Assembly: GCA_013398055.1 (NCBI GenBank)
Contig: VZRS01001725.1
Span: 62,001 to 126,000, forward strand
DNA length: 64,000 nt
Source: Ifrita kowaldi
Taxonomy: Eukaryota > Chordata > Aves > Passeriformes > Cinclosomatidae
Direction: 5' to 3'
The position numbers and the translations under genes were made by a program. Every line of letters begins with the position of its first letter. Positions within the stretch are counted from its first letter, which is position 1. The notes below the pieces were generated by a model. The model searched no databases and was not told where the DNA came from. It was given only the letters and a program-made list of their open reading frames with translations. Of the stretch, positions 33,851 through 44,250 are shown in pieces.

Positions 33851-36057
33851 GTATATTCCTGTGTTAATGCTGCATAAAAAAATTATTGCCTCTCTTGTTT
33901 TACTAAGTTTTACTAAGATAGTCGTGTTTTGCTAGTGATAGATTGCATGTTTTGAATTTCCTAATAGCAGTTCAATGTAACAGTAGTTATTTTGTCAAGC
34001 TATGGCTTTAACCTCTGGCATAGGGAGTAATTTGAATTGCTGAGTTCCTTCCTTCACTTTTTTCTATTTGGTTATTTATAAGAGAATTTTCTGCTATATT
34101 AATTGACAGATATTTCAACATTTTGGGATTTACCTTTACTTAGTGTAATTTGTACCTATGCCTTGAGACAAGGCAAGATATTTCTGAAGAGGGATCCCTG
34201 AAAATTTCATCACTTCATGGAATGTATTTGCAACAGAGGAAGTACAAGAAGTTTTCACTATTACTGGCAACTCTTAAGAATACAGTTCGTCAGTGTAAAA
34301 CCGTATGTTGAGATGGAAAATGCTACTCACCAGGGAACTGATGAAGACTTTCTCAGTATAGCCTACCACCAGCCAGGCAGGTACTTTCTTCCTAATTTCT
34401 TACATGAAAGATTTCAATTGCACATCACTGGACTCGTTTCCAACTAGGAGACCAAATTTTGAGGAAGACACTTTCTTATTTTCACCTGTTTAATAGAGAT
34501 AAAAATTGGTATGTGCTAGAGTTGTGCTCCTGTGACCCTCTGAAGGATAGCTGAGTCCTTTCCAAAGCATATCTCTATTTTTGTTTCAAAACTCTCTAAA
34601 CTGGAGAAGCAGCTTCCTAATTTTGTTTTGAGAAATGACTCATCTGGTTTTGCAGACACTGAAAAAAGGTCAGCCTAAGGCAAACACTCTTTTTTAACCC
34701 AAAAACCTGAAGTCTGACCAAGATATGTAAATCATGAGGTTTAAATGGAAAGCATTAGACAGCCTTAATTACACCAGATTATGCTTCCTATAACATGAAT
34801 TAATCCATGGTCATCACTGGCTGTGTTTCGACATCTATGCTATCAATATAAACATTTACCCTTCCAGAACAGCCTTGAAAATCCATCAACAAACCAATAG
34901 CAGAATGCTCCTGTAAGTGAAATATTTTAATCACGATTTCAAAGTAGATGAAAACTCTTTAGAAATTCTCCTGAAAGAAATCATATGAGAAAATGGTATG
35001 TTAATATAAGGAAAATCAAATGGCTCTTGATTGATTCTTAACATTTCTGTCAGAAGAAGACCTGATTTAATTAATGTACTGTATTAAACACAGTGAAGCT
35101 GGGTTAGTATATTGAGACAGCATTAGGAAAATGTGCACAGGGTAAGCACAAAGTTTTAAGACTTGAGGTTAGATTATTTCTCTGCCAAGATAATATATTA
35201 ATGATCAAAGTTGACACTGACAACAATGGGAAAGAGATAACAGACATCTTGCTGTGCAAGATGTGAACAAAAGGATCCTCTCTCTCCCATACCTGCCAGT
35301 TTCTGCTGAAGGGCATTTAAAGTCTTTCCCCCTATTGCTTTTCCAGCCACTTACTGGTGAAAAATAAATTCCAAACACAGAGTTGGTGGTCTTTCCTCCC
35401 CCTCTCCCCCCATGGCTTCCCACCCGCTTTCCCAGAACTGTAAAGGAAAACTTCATTCAGTCTTCTTATTCGTTGTACGTTTGTTTGAAAATCAGTCAAA
35501 GTACTAATCTACTCTCAGGTGTAAATCCCAGAGGATTTCTTTGGTTAGGCTGGTCATATATTGAATTTGAAAGTAGGACATTTGGCTGGAGAAAGTCAGG
35601 CACATAAATACAGATTAGTCTCCCTGAAATACCTTTTTGCAGTATCAGAGCAGAAAGTGATAAAAGCACTTTTTACACAGAGTTAAAATTGTGGTTGCCA
35701 TGCAGCTTCCTCAGAAAAAAATTGTATAACAGATAATACTTGTCATATGTGTATTATGCATATATATATTTTTTTCACAGTTTAAAAACTGTTATCATGC
35801 CTTTACATCCTTTCTATAACAAAACAAAAAAATGCTGAATACTGAGGTAACTCTTTCCCTCTTGGTGAGTTGCATTTTGCCACACTGTTTTAATTCAATA
35901 ATAATTTTAATAATTTAAGTGTCACCAATTCAAGAAGTTAATTTGGGGACATTTTTCTGCATGTTTTATTTAACATGCAGCCATGAAAATTTCATTGCAA
36001 AAAGTTATGTCTCTGTATCTATTTATGTCTGTAAGTGTGTGTGTATTGTGGTTCAAA

Positions 36058-36092
<35 letters not shown>

Positions 36093-37349
36093 ATTTGGGG
36101 TTTATTTTTACTTCAAGTAAGAAGTGAAGTTCTACAGGACAAGATTAATAACATACTAAACAATGTAAAGACTTATTTGCTGACAGAAATGTAGTTAAGG
36201 GCATATTTTCTGTAGAGAGCAGAATGAAGTGGGAAAAGGTTATGAAAAGGTAAGTACCATATATATAAATGGAAATGAAGCCTATTACTTAAGCAGTACT
36301 CAGAAAAGGTTCAGCAAAGTTGAGATGAGGTGGGAGGTCAAAGTGCAAATTTACTGTAATTCAGAGCAGGGTTTCAGACCTCTGTTTATTTGGGCAAATG
36401 TCATTTCCCTTGGACTGCTGAGTATCCTCAGAGAGAAATTCTTTAAACTTTGCTGTAAAGTGAAACACATTTGTGGACCCTGAGCAAGAGAAAGAGGGCT
36501 AGAAGGTTTTTGGCTTAATTGTTGGGATGGTGATGTAGGAGTGGAAATCACCACAGTCAGATTCTGATCATGGTTATAGTGCTATTTTACAGAGAACAGT
36601 GCATACTAGAAACATCTATGCCAGAATAGCTAGTGTGTGGTGGACAGGGCTCTTGGGAAATAATGCTCTAAATCATTTATCAGTTAGAAGATGTCAAACA
36701 CCAGTTGTATTTCATATCTCTGGACATTCAAATAACTATATTGCGGCTGAAGCTGCGGTCAAATTCAGATCTCTTTTCAATAGGAAATTAGAGCATTGTT
36801 TTTCAAAATATACCAAACAAATATAAATAAAAACATGATGTGATTTCATGTTCCAAAGGGAAAACAAACAAAGAAACAAACACAACCCCCAAACCCCAAA
36901 ATCCAAGCCCAAACCCCATCACACTCTCATTTTGAAGAAGATGAAATGCCCCTGCCTTGTGGTCACAGATTTAGTTAGGCCTGTGGAGAGAGTCAGAGTT
37001 GTCCTATGAGACCTTCAGACTAGTCCCTGGTCTGACAAAAAAGATGTCAGATGATTCTTTTCATGAGAGATTGGAAAACAAATGAGGATTTAACAATGTT
37101 AAAAATGGTGAATTTTCCAAACGAAGCTAGCAAGTGCAGATCCCTGTGAAGAGTGCAGTTACTAAATGCAACAATTGCCATGGGGATGTAAGCAGTTGCT
37201 TTTTAATGTTTGTTTGTTTGAATATGTACTATTCTCTTGGAACACAGGCAGAACTCAGGTACTGTGTGCACGATTTCCCTGCAGATATGCAGATGAAGAG
37301 CCTAGAAAAGCAGCCCAGTGATACCCATCCTTACTGAGACAGTGGCTGT
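33851..37349. other. AT-rich stretch without a gene
   Basis: No gene seen. It includes an (AAAT)n array (36055-36094) and an AC-rich tract (36861-36918). Confidence 0.5.
36055..36094. repeat. (AAAT)n microsatellite
   Basis: About ten uninterrupted AAAT units, preceded by a short GT run (36035-36047). Likely length-variable. Confidence 0.95.
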
Positions 37350-38300
37350 ATCTCGTTGCAGAAATTCTCCATCATGGTGAAGGTTCTGTTTCTTTATGGT
37401 TTTCACTGCCCGGTCTGAGGTGCAGGGCCGGCAGAAGCTCTGCAGGTCCATCAAGACAGGGATTTACCTGTAGGTGTATCTGCAGGGCAGAAAAAACTTT
37501 CCTGCCAAAGGTCTTCACATCTGTTAATGTTCCTTAAAAAGAGAAGATCTGGGCTTTGGGCAGCACAATGTGCTTAGCTACAATCAGGTTTGCTTTGCCC
37601 CAGAGGAGTCCCTGTGCCAGCTCATGCATCATATAAGCTGTGTGCTGGGAACCTGCAAAGCTTAACTTGTAGGGCTCCTTCCATTCAAGGCTGTCTCTTC
37701 CTTTGTGTTCCTCTTCTCTCAAAGGCAGCATTATCAGAAATGCATTTGTGAGAGCCGTCTCACACCAATGACAGAGGTCCTAAGATGCAGTTAGACACCC
37801 TGGTGGAGCTGGTTTCAGTGCTCAGCTTCATGCTGATATCAATTAAGTTTGGGCATACACTCAGTGTTTTACTGCCACTGCCATAGTGTGGGAAAGATGG
37901 CAAACCAGTGAAGAAGGGTAATAACCAGCCCTCCTAGAGCAAACTTCTGCAAGTCTTTGTATCATGGGCAGTGTGCACAGTTTTCAGTGAGAAGATACGA
38001 CATGCCGCGTCCAAGAACAAAGTTCTTCCCTGTTATCTCAAAATGAGTGTCTGTGGATTTTTTTGTTCACTTTTCAGCTTTCCCCAGCTGAGGAATGTGA
38101 CACTGCACACTGAAGATGGCCGTATAGCCAAGACATAGGTCTTGTAGACTGGAATCAAATCCTTTACATCCCAGAAAAACTTACAATACAGATTTACATT
38201 TTCCAGAGACAATTTTTTCTGCCATACCTCTTCAAAATATTGCACAAGAAATCTACAGACAGGCACTGTAACCTCGGATATTCCTTGTTGACGAGTCAAG
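37350..38300 (-). pseudogene. Unrecognised decayed coding sequence
   Basis: On the minus strand one frame runs from about 38299 to 37680 with only three stops in about 207 codons, against roughly ten expected by chance. Sense then switches to another frame (about 37743-37367) with one internal stop. Blocks look protein-like: VPVCRFLVQYFEEVWQKKLS, VNLYCKFFWDVKDLIPVYK, SQHTAYMMHELAQGLLWGK. No introns are obvious, so a processed pseudogene is possible. GC content is higher than in the surroundings. I do not recognise the protein and assign no function. Confidence 0.35.
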
Positions 38301-41300
38301 ATATTACCATCTCAGACACTCCTTGCAGAGTCAAGACAGTTGTCCCCACAGTCAGCTTCCCAGGAGGCCAGTTGTGTCCTTGTGAATCTGATTGGTGATC
38401 TGATTGTTCTGTGTGAACCTCTTACCACTTGCTTTGGCTAAAGCAAATTATCAAACCTCTGGTCTTTTTCAGGGCTTTGGTTTTCTAAGGATTTGTTTGG
38501 AGAGAATTCAAAGAATTCCAATGTCCAACATATTCAGTTTGTATCCTCACTTTGTGGTCCCTTCCCACGTACTGCTTCCATTGTGATTCGTGGGCTTCCA
38601 AGCACAAGCCTACTATTACACAATGTCCTTGGCTTTGCCCCTTGATCCACTGCTGCATTTGGCTAGCACAGGGTGCGTTTTCTGAGCTCAGCCTGGCCTT
38701 AACAGCTGGGTATGGCTTTCCGTATCTTGATCACTGCCAATACCTGTAGCAACGAGATTCAAGGGAAACTGAGAGCAAGTGAATTCATTTGTTTCAGGTT
38801 TTTATGAATATATGGAAATATTTTAAGAAAGTATCTCCAGGCTACAATGTCAATGCCAAGCTAGAGGTTATCACCATACCTTTAATTTATAAATATGTTC
38901 AAGAGATACACCTGTTTTAATGTAAATTATTATATTTATACTAAACCATTAGCAGATGCTAACAGCAGACAACTACAAAGAGAGATATTTCATATAATCC
39001 ATATAAAAAGCAGAAGTAAAGACAGTAAATAAATTATGTTTCAGAGCAGTTCAGTAGTATCTGGGAAGTCTTCTCTCACATTTAATTCATCATGTAGAAA
39101 CTGCTCACTCTCCTGTTGTGTTGCCTATATGCAACAAAGAAGCAGGATGCTAAGAGTTCCAGCGTTACTGTACTTCTGAAACTACTGAGGCTGCTGGAGT
39201 ATTTAGTTAACTTACCAAGATCGAGGCTGGCAGCATTAAGACCTTTTATGAGTACTAGTTTAGCAATTGCTTTATGGAGTTTAATGCCAATATGCACTGT
39301 TAGTTGTAAATAACCTCTCTAAAAAAGTTCAGAAACTCTTAACACAAGAGGAAATTGGCATTTTTCAGTCTGCAGAAGTGCTTGGAACATTGTGATTTGC
39401 AATATCTGTCTTCTGAATAGGTCTAAAAATTTCTGATTGGTTTTGTTCCAGGTGATTGGTGTTTTTTAATTTAAAAGTCCAAGGGGAGCAGGGGAGTGTA
39501 TGATTTACTTTGTTAGAAATATATAAGTGTATTAAATGGAACAATGATGTAAAGTTTTATTTGTTTAAAAAAAGAAATTTAAAAATGCTACTGTGCCAAA
39601 ATGTCAACCTCATTTTGTTGGTCTTAATTTTACAGAGGTCACTTTATTTGTTTCTGCTTTTTTTAAAATTGTTTAACATTGGCCTTGAGTACAGATATTC
39701 ATTGAAATAATTTTGAGTTCTAGTATTTTCTGTCGCTTTTTGTACAACTTTTGAGTGAGTCATTATGAATTTACAAAAGCTTAATTGACACTTGCTCAGC
39801 TTGTTTATGATATAAAGAAAGATGATCCAAGCATTTTCGGTCATGTGTACTATAAAATTTCTATTTCTTGGGGTTCTTATCTAATACAAGCATTTCAGAT
39901 TAAATTAATTAGTTCCTCTTACAATTTTTCGAAAGATTTTTTTCATTATGTCTATAAAGGAGATAAAATATATTCCTTTAGTATCTGAATTTAGCTCTAT
40001 AATCTTGTAACTACTTCATTAGTAGATACTAATTTAGTGATTTACTTAAGAAAATAAAATATAACTACAGACCTTACATGTCAGAATTATCTTGCCAGCT
40101 TATCTGTATATCTTGCTCACCCCCTCTAGACTTTCAGAACATGTGTCTGTGACAGTAAGTCCTAAACGATGAATGTCCTTTGCTGTTTCAGGTTCAAATA
40201 TCTCAGCCCTAAGGTGTGTTTGGTGGGAGTGCAGCTCCTCAGCCTGCACGTGTGCAACCTGCACGCACAGAGTGCAGCTTCTGCAGGCACGGACTGCAAG
40301 CGCTGCCTCTCAGCTGTGCCTCCGACACCGAACTGCAGCACTGATTGCGGGAGGATGTGTTTGAAGGTGTGTCCCTGCCACACTCTGCGCAGAGAGGGGT
40401 GTCAGGCTGCTGAAGGATTTACGGCGGCTTCGAGGGTAGCGTGCGCTGCAGCGGGCGTTTGCTGTGTATGGATGGGAGATCTGCTGAGAGCGCACAGCCT
40501 GGGAAAAGGAATCAGTGGCGAGGCCAGGAGAGGCCACTAGGTGACACCACGACCCCACAGATGAGCCAGTCAAACATTATTTGTACAGCAGGTTAAAAAA
40601 TATGCCAGACTAGTAGATTTTCCTGTAGCAGATAACATCCATCAGAGCTATTTTAAACCATAAAGTTTGTGGTTTTCTCCTTTTTTCAAACCATGTAAAC
40701 TATGTGGAGAATATTCAGATTCTAAAAAAATAAATCAAAAACTAAACCGAAATGTGTTTGGCCTTATTTTATTGGTCAGTTATCACCTTTGTTGACCACC
40801 ATTGAAATAAATGGGTAGACGGAAGTAACAAAATTTCAGCTCGGAGTTGTAAACTCAGCCTCTTATTCTGAGCCATTTTCTGCTGTTTGTTTGAAGCAAT
40901 AATCCAGGGTGGTTTTTATGAAGGCATTATAGACAAATTAAAACATAAAGAAAGTAAAATTTTCAGAGTAATATAAATCACTTTTTTAAAAAATATATTT
41001 TTACTATTCCCATTATCACTAATGAAAATTTCAAGGTAATAAATGAGAGATTCTCTTTTTTATATATACTTTTCAAAAATGCTGTTTTACAAATGGGCAT
41101 AAAAATAAATATGAATACACTCTGTCTGTAAAATTTGTCATAAGTAAACTTCAGCCTTGTGTGTGTGTGTATATAAATACATAAACTAGCTAAACCAAAA
41201 TAATTGAAAATCATTACATATCGTGCTGATGAATTCCGAGGATGTTTTCTGCTGTTTTTCTCTTACCAGAAAATGTGCTTTGAAAGTTAGTGGGTCGAGC

Positions 41301-41496
41301 ACTAAGACAAGAAATGGTAACCGAGCTCAGATTTGTGTGAAAGGTATCCCAGAACAGATACAATTGTAAATGATAAAATAACCTTGGCAGTGGTTCAGTC
41401 CAATTTGTACCACAACAGTTATTAATGTTAGCAGGTGAGGTTTTTCCCCTTCTTCTGATGCAGAGTTTTTGGGGTAGCTTGTTTTGTTTTTTCCCT
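38301..41496. other. AT-rich stretch without a recognised gene
   Basis: Apart from the GC-rich patch at 40195-40560, no gene, RNA or known repeat was seen. The part up to about 38760 keeps the higher GC content of the coding-like remnant and may belong to it. Confidence 0.45.
40195..40560. other. Isolated GC- and CpG-rich patch
   Basis: Unlike its AT-rich neighbours, this stretch has many CpGs, for example in AGCGTGCGCTGCAGCGGGCG (about 40438-40458). A plus-strand frame (40169-40537, 123 codons, Cys-rich) crosses it, but its start lies in ordinary sequence and no domain is visible. A small CpG island, an exon, or a fragment of an inserted GC-rich element are all possible. Confidence 0.4.
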
Positions 41497-41625
41497 TTGG
41501 TTGGTTGGTTGGGTTGGTTTGGTTTGGTTTGGTTTGGTTTGGTTTGGTTTGGTTTGGTCTGGTCTGCTCTGATCTGGCTTTGTTTGGTTTGGTTTGGTTT
41601 GGTTTGGTTTGGTATGGTTTGGTTT
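41497..41625. repeat. (GGTTT)n array with interruption
   Basis: Two runs of GGTTT units (41513-41557 and 41581-41625) are separated by a degenerate stretch with GGTCT, GCTCT and GATCT variants and preceded by GGTT units. The long open frames across it on both strands (41425-41811 plus, 41428-41688 minus) are repeat translation, not genes. Repeated GG tracts could form two-tetrad quadruplexes. Confidence 0.95.
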
Positions 41626-42975
41626 CATAAACAACTCATTTCCCTCACTGAACTTTTCCCAGAAAAAATTGAGGCTAACAATTTTCAATGGAGGATAGTA
41701 ATTTCATTGTCCAACAGCCATATTCTTCGCACAGGAACAAAATACTTTGTTAAGAAGGTTGAAGTGCAAATGAAGAACTGCCATTCCCAGGCAATGCCCA
41801 GCCTGGAAGGCTAAACTGTAGTATTGAACGATCCTCAGTATGGTGTAGACAGAAATTCTGTTTTGCTTTTAAACTGCAAGTTTCGCATCCATTAGCTACA
41901 TGGTTCATAATTAGAGTTTGGGCCAAACAAAGAGTCAATATGATGTCATGTCTAGACAACATGTAAATTAATATGAAAGCAATTGAGTTACAAATTCTAT
42001 ACTAATACAAATTAATCTGAATTAAGTTTAATCCACAGTTATTAACTGATTAAATGTGGCTGTTGGTAGCTACAGGGTGCTGACTTCCATCTGTGATTAT
42101 TAGGGACACAGCTTAATCACTGATGCTGCACGGGGAAATATTTAAAGCAAATGTCATATACAGTGACTCTTAATGCTTGTTAATTGAATGTAACATCGAA
42201 GAATGAAAATTATAAATCTACATTTTTAAAATATGTAGAAAGTCTATCTTGATTTTCATAATTAGCTTCTGGTTTGAGTAAACTTAATTCCTGTTTTGTT
42301 GATTCTGAGTGTGTTTCTCAATTGAGAAGTGCACATTTATGAGGTGAAATTCTAGGCCACTGTGAAAATCAATACAGATTTCTAATATTTCCATTATTAT
42401 TCAAAATATGTGAAACCTGTTGCCAAATATAAGCAGGTATGTGTGTGACATTATCCCATGCCACCAAAGCTGCTTACATTTTAGAGCTGGATATGCACTA
42501 ATGTAAACAACACAGTGACAGATGTGTCCACCAAAATTGCAAAAATGTTGATGCAAATTGAGCAAGAACCAGAGTAAATTCTGTGTAGATTTACATAATT
42601 TTTTTTTTTTTAGAAAATATACTCCTTTTAGGCCATGCATATGGCATTTAAATTGTTTGTCATTCCTACTAGATTTTCAGTACAGGCCGTAAGTAAAATA
42701 AAAGTTTAAAAACATATAATTGAGATGGAAATTACCTCACTACAGAATGCCACAATGTCTGTGATTTACCCACAAAGCAAAATTGCAAACAATTACTAGC
42801 TGATATTTTCTGTGAGATTTTGTTTTGTTCTGTTTTGTTTTGAGGGTTTTGTTTTCTGTATTTACTAAAAAGCAGCTAAAGAGATTACGGAGAATATTTT
42901 ATACCTTCTTTCTTTGTGACCGAAGAACTAGTTCATCAGTAAATGGTCTCAAAGCTTTGGAATCTATTATTAATC

Positions 42976-43020
42976 TATCACATAGTGTATATATAGCTGA
43001 TAATTGCGAACTATGTGATA
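42976..43020. repeat. Inverted repeat with 11-bp perfect arms
   Basis: TATCACATAGT (42976-42986) and ACTATGTGATA (43010-43020) are exact reverse complements around a 23-base loop. A possible hairpin or paired binding site; no function assigned. Confidence 0.8.
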
Positions 43021-43447
43021 TCAAAACCAGGGTCATTCTTTTCTATAGACTCTTTTATAGACATCCTACTCATTGCCATAATAACTGAAGCTGTCATGAC
43101 AGTAGTTTGTGCCTAGCATGAAGCCCTAAACAGTTCTGACAAGCTGCAGCTCATTAAGGGACAGTCGTTTTGTTGACATGTCTATCAGCTCTCAGGGATG
43201 TACCAAGATGAATAGACCCAAAACAATAGCTCCATTTGTTAGAGCAGTAGCTTCTCTAATACATGATGAGACAATCAAGCCAAGCTGCCTTCAGCACAAA
43301 GACATAATTAATCAAATGGACAAATGGCTCAAATATTGCTCTAGTATATTCTGTAGTGGACAGAGGTTTCCATGGAAACATTGGCATTTCCATCACAGTT
43401 AATGACCATTCTGTACAATGAGGTTCCAAAAAAGATAACTATGGAGA

Positions 43448-43497
43448 GAAAAAAAAAAAAAAGGCAAAACAACCAACCAAATAAATAAATAAATAAG
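43448..43497. repeat. Poly-A and (AAAT)n tract
   Basis: A run of about 14 A bases, then AAC/CAACC-like sequence, then four AAAT units. Simple repeat. Confidence 0.85.
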
Positions 43498-43579
43498 GAA
43501 CAACTGAAATAAATGGACATGTTTGAGAGTGTAACTCTGTTGTGACAGAGAAATTAATGACTTCATTTTCATCTGTTTG

Positions 43580-43905
43580 TAGAATGCAAGGCTCAAATAG
43601 GCCATCATGGTCATCCCGTTTGACCTGCTTACCATGGGCCTATAGCTCTGTCTGGAACTAGAGCATATGATTTAGAAAGACATGCAGCTTTATTTAAAGT
43701 ATTGCAGTTGAAGAATCTATCATGTTCCTGCTTAATTTATTCCAATATTTAAATACTCTAACTGTGAAGAATTTGCACCATATTTTCTATTTTGCTTCTA
43801 TCCATCTAACTTTGCCTCCCAAGCACTGCCTGTTGTTATTCTGGGAGATTCTGCCACAGAAAATCTGTTTCTTCTTTACTTTTTTCTGTTACAATTGACT
43901 CAACC
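43580..43905 (-). mobile_element. Ancient CR1-like 3'-end fragment
   Basis: Antisense phrases typical of old amniote CR1 families appear: AGGCCATCATGGTCATCCCG, GTTGAAGAATCTATCATGTT, CCTGCTTAATTTATTCCAAT, ACTCTAACTGTGAAGAATTT, CTTTGCCTCCCAAGCACTGC. It is much older and more diverged than the other CR1 copies here. Non-coding. Confidence 0.65.
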
Positions 43906-43980
43906 TTAGCTCTATCAGTACAGGATGTATTTTCTAGGCTGTCCTAACCTTTTGTTAGCTCTTTCTGCTAATTTGAAACA

Positions 43981-44250
43981 CCTTCCCTTCCCTTCCCTTC
44001 CCTTCCCTTCCCTTCCCTTCCCTTCCCGCACCTTCCCGCACCTTCCCGCACCTTCCCGCACCTTCCCGCACCTTCCCTCTTACTTTCCCCTTAATTGCAC
44101 AGAAATTTATTTCTTTGTCTTTTTGCATTGTCCATGTGCCTTTTGCAGTCATGTTAACACCAACTCATTACAGAAAAATGAAGAATNGCACCTTCCCGCA
44201 CCTTCCCGCACCTTCCCTTCCCGCACCTTCCCGCACCTTCCCTTCCCTCC
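43981..44250. repeat. C-rich compound array (CCTTC)n/(CCTTCCCGCA)n, broken by a gap
   Basis: Nine CCTTC units (43981-44025) grade into five decamers CCTTCCCGCA (44021-44070). About 100 bp of ordinary sequence follows, then the undetermined base at 44187, then more decamers and pentamers (44188-44250). The complementary strand is rich in GGGAA, giving closely spaced GGG tracts able to form G-quadruplexes. The open frames crossing it on both strands are repeat translation. The true array is probably longer than shown. Confidence 0.93.
44187..44187. other. Undetermined base marking a contig join
   Basis: A single N at the edge of the second decamer array. Unlike the other two Ns, the flanks are not long direct copies; the join lies in or beside a tandem array, where assembly commonly fails. 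Confidence 0.8.

Larger units (their letters stand above)
41626..43579. other. AT-rich stretch without a gene
   Basis: No gene seen. It includes many ATTA/TAAT cores (about 41960-42300), an inverted repeat (42976-43020) and a poly-A/AAAT run (43448-43497). Confidence 0.5.

Noticed and set aside
41425..41814. 129-codon plus-strand frame with Trp/Phe/Gly/Leu repeats, and its minus-strand counterpart
   Set aside because: It is translation of the (GGTTT)n array; open frames on both strands are expected from a pentamer without stops.
43981..44250. Regular repeats considered as a CRISPR array
   Set aside because: Units are 5 and 10 bp with no unique spacers; it is a simple tandem array in a vertebrate-like sequence.
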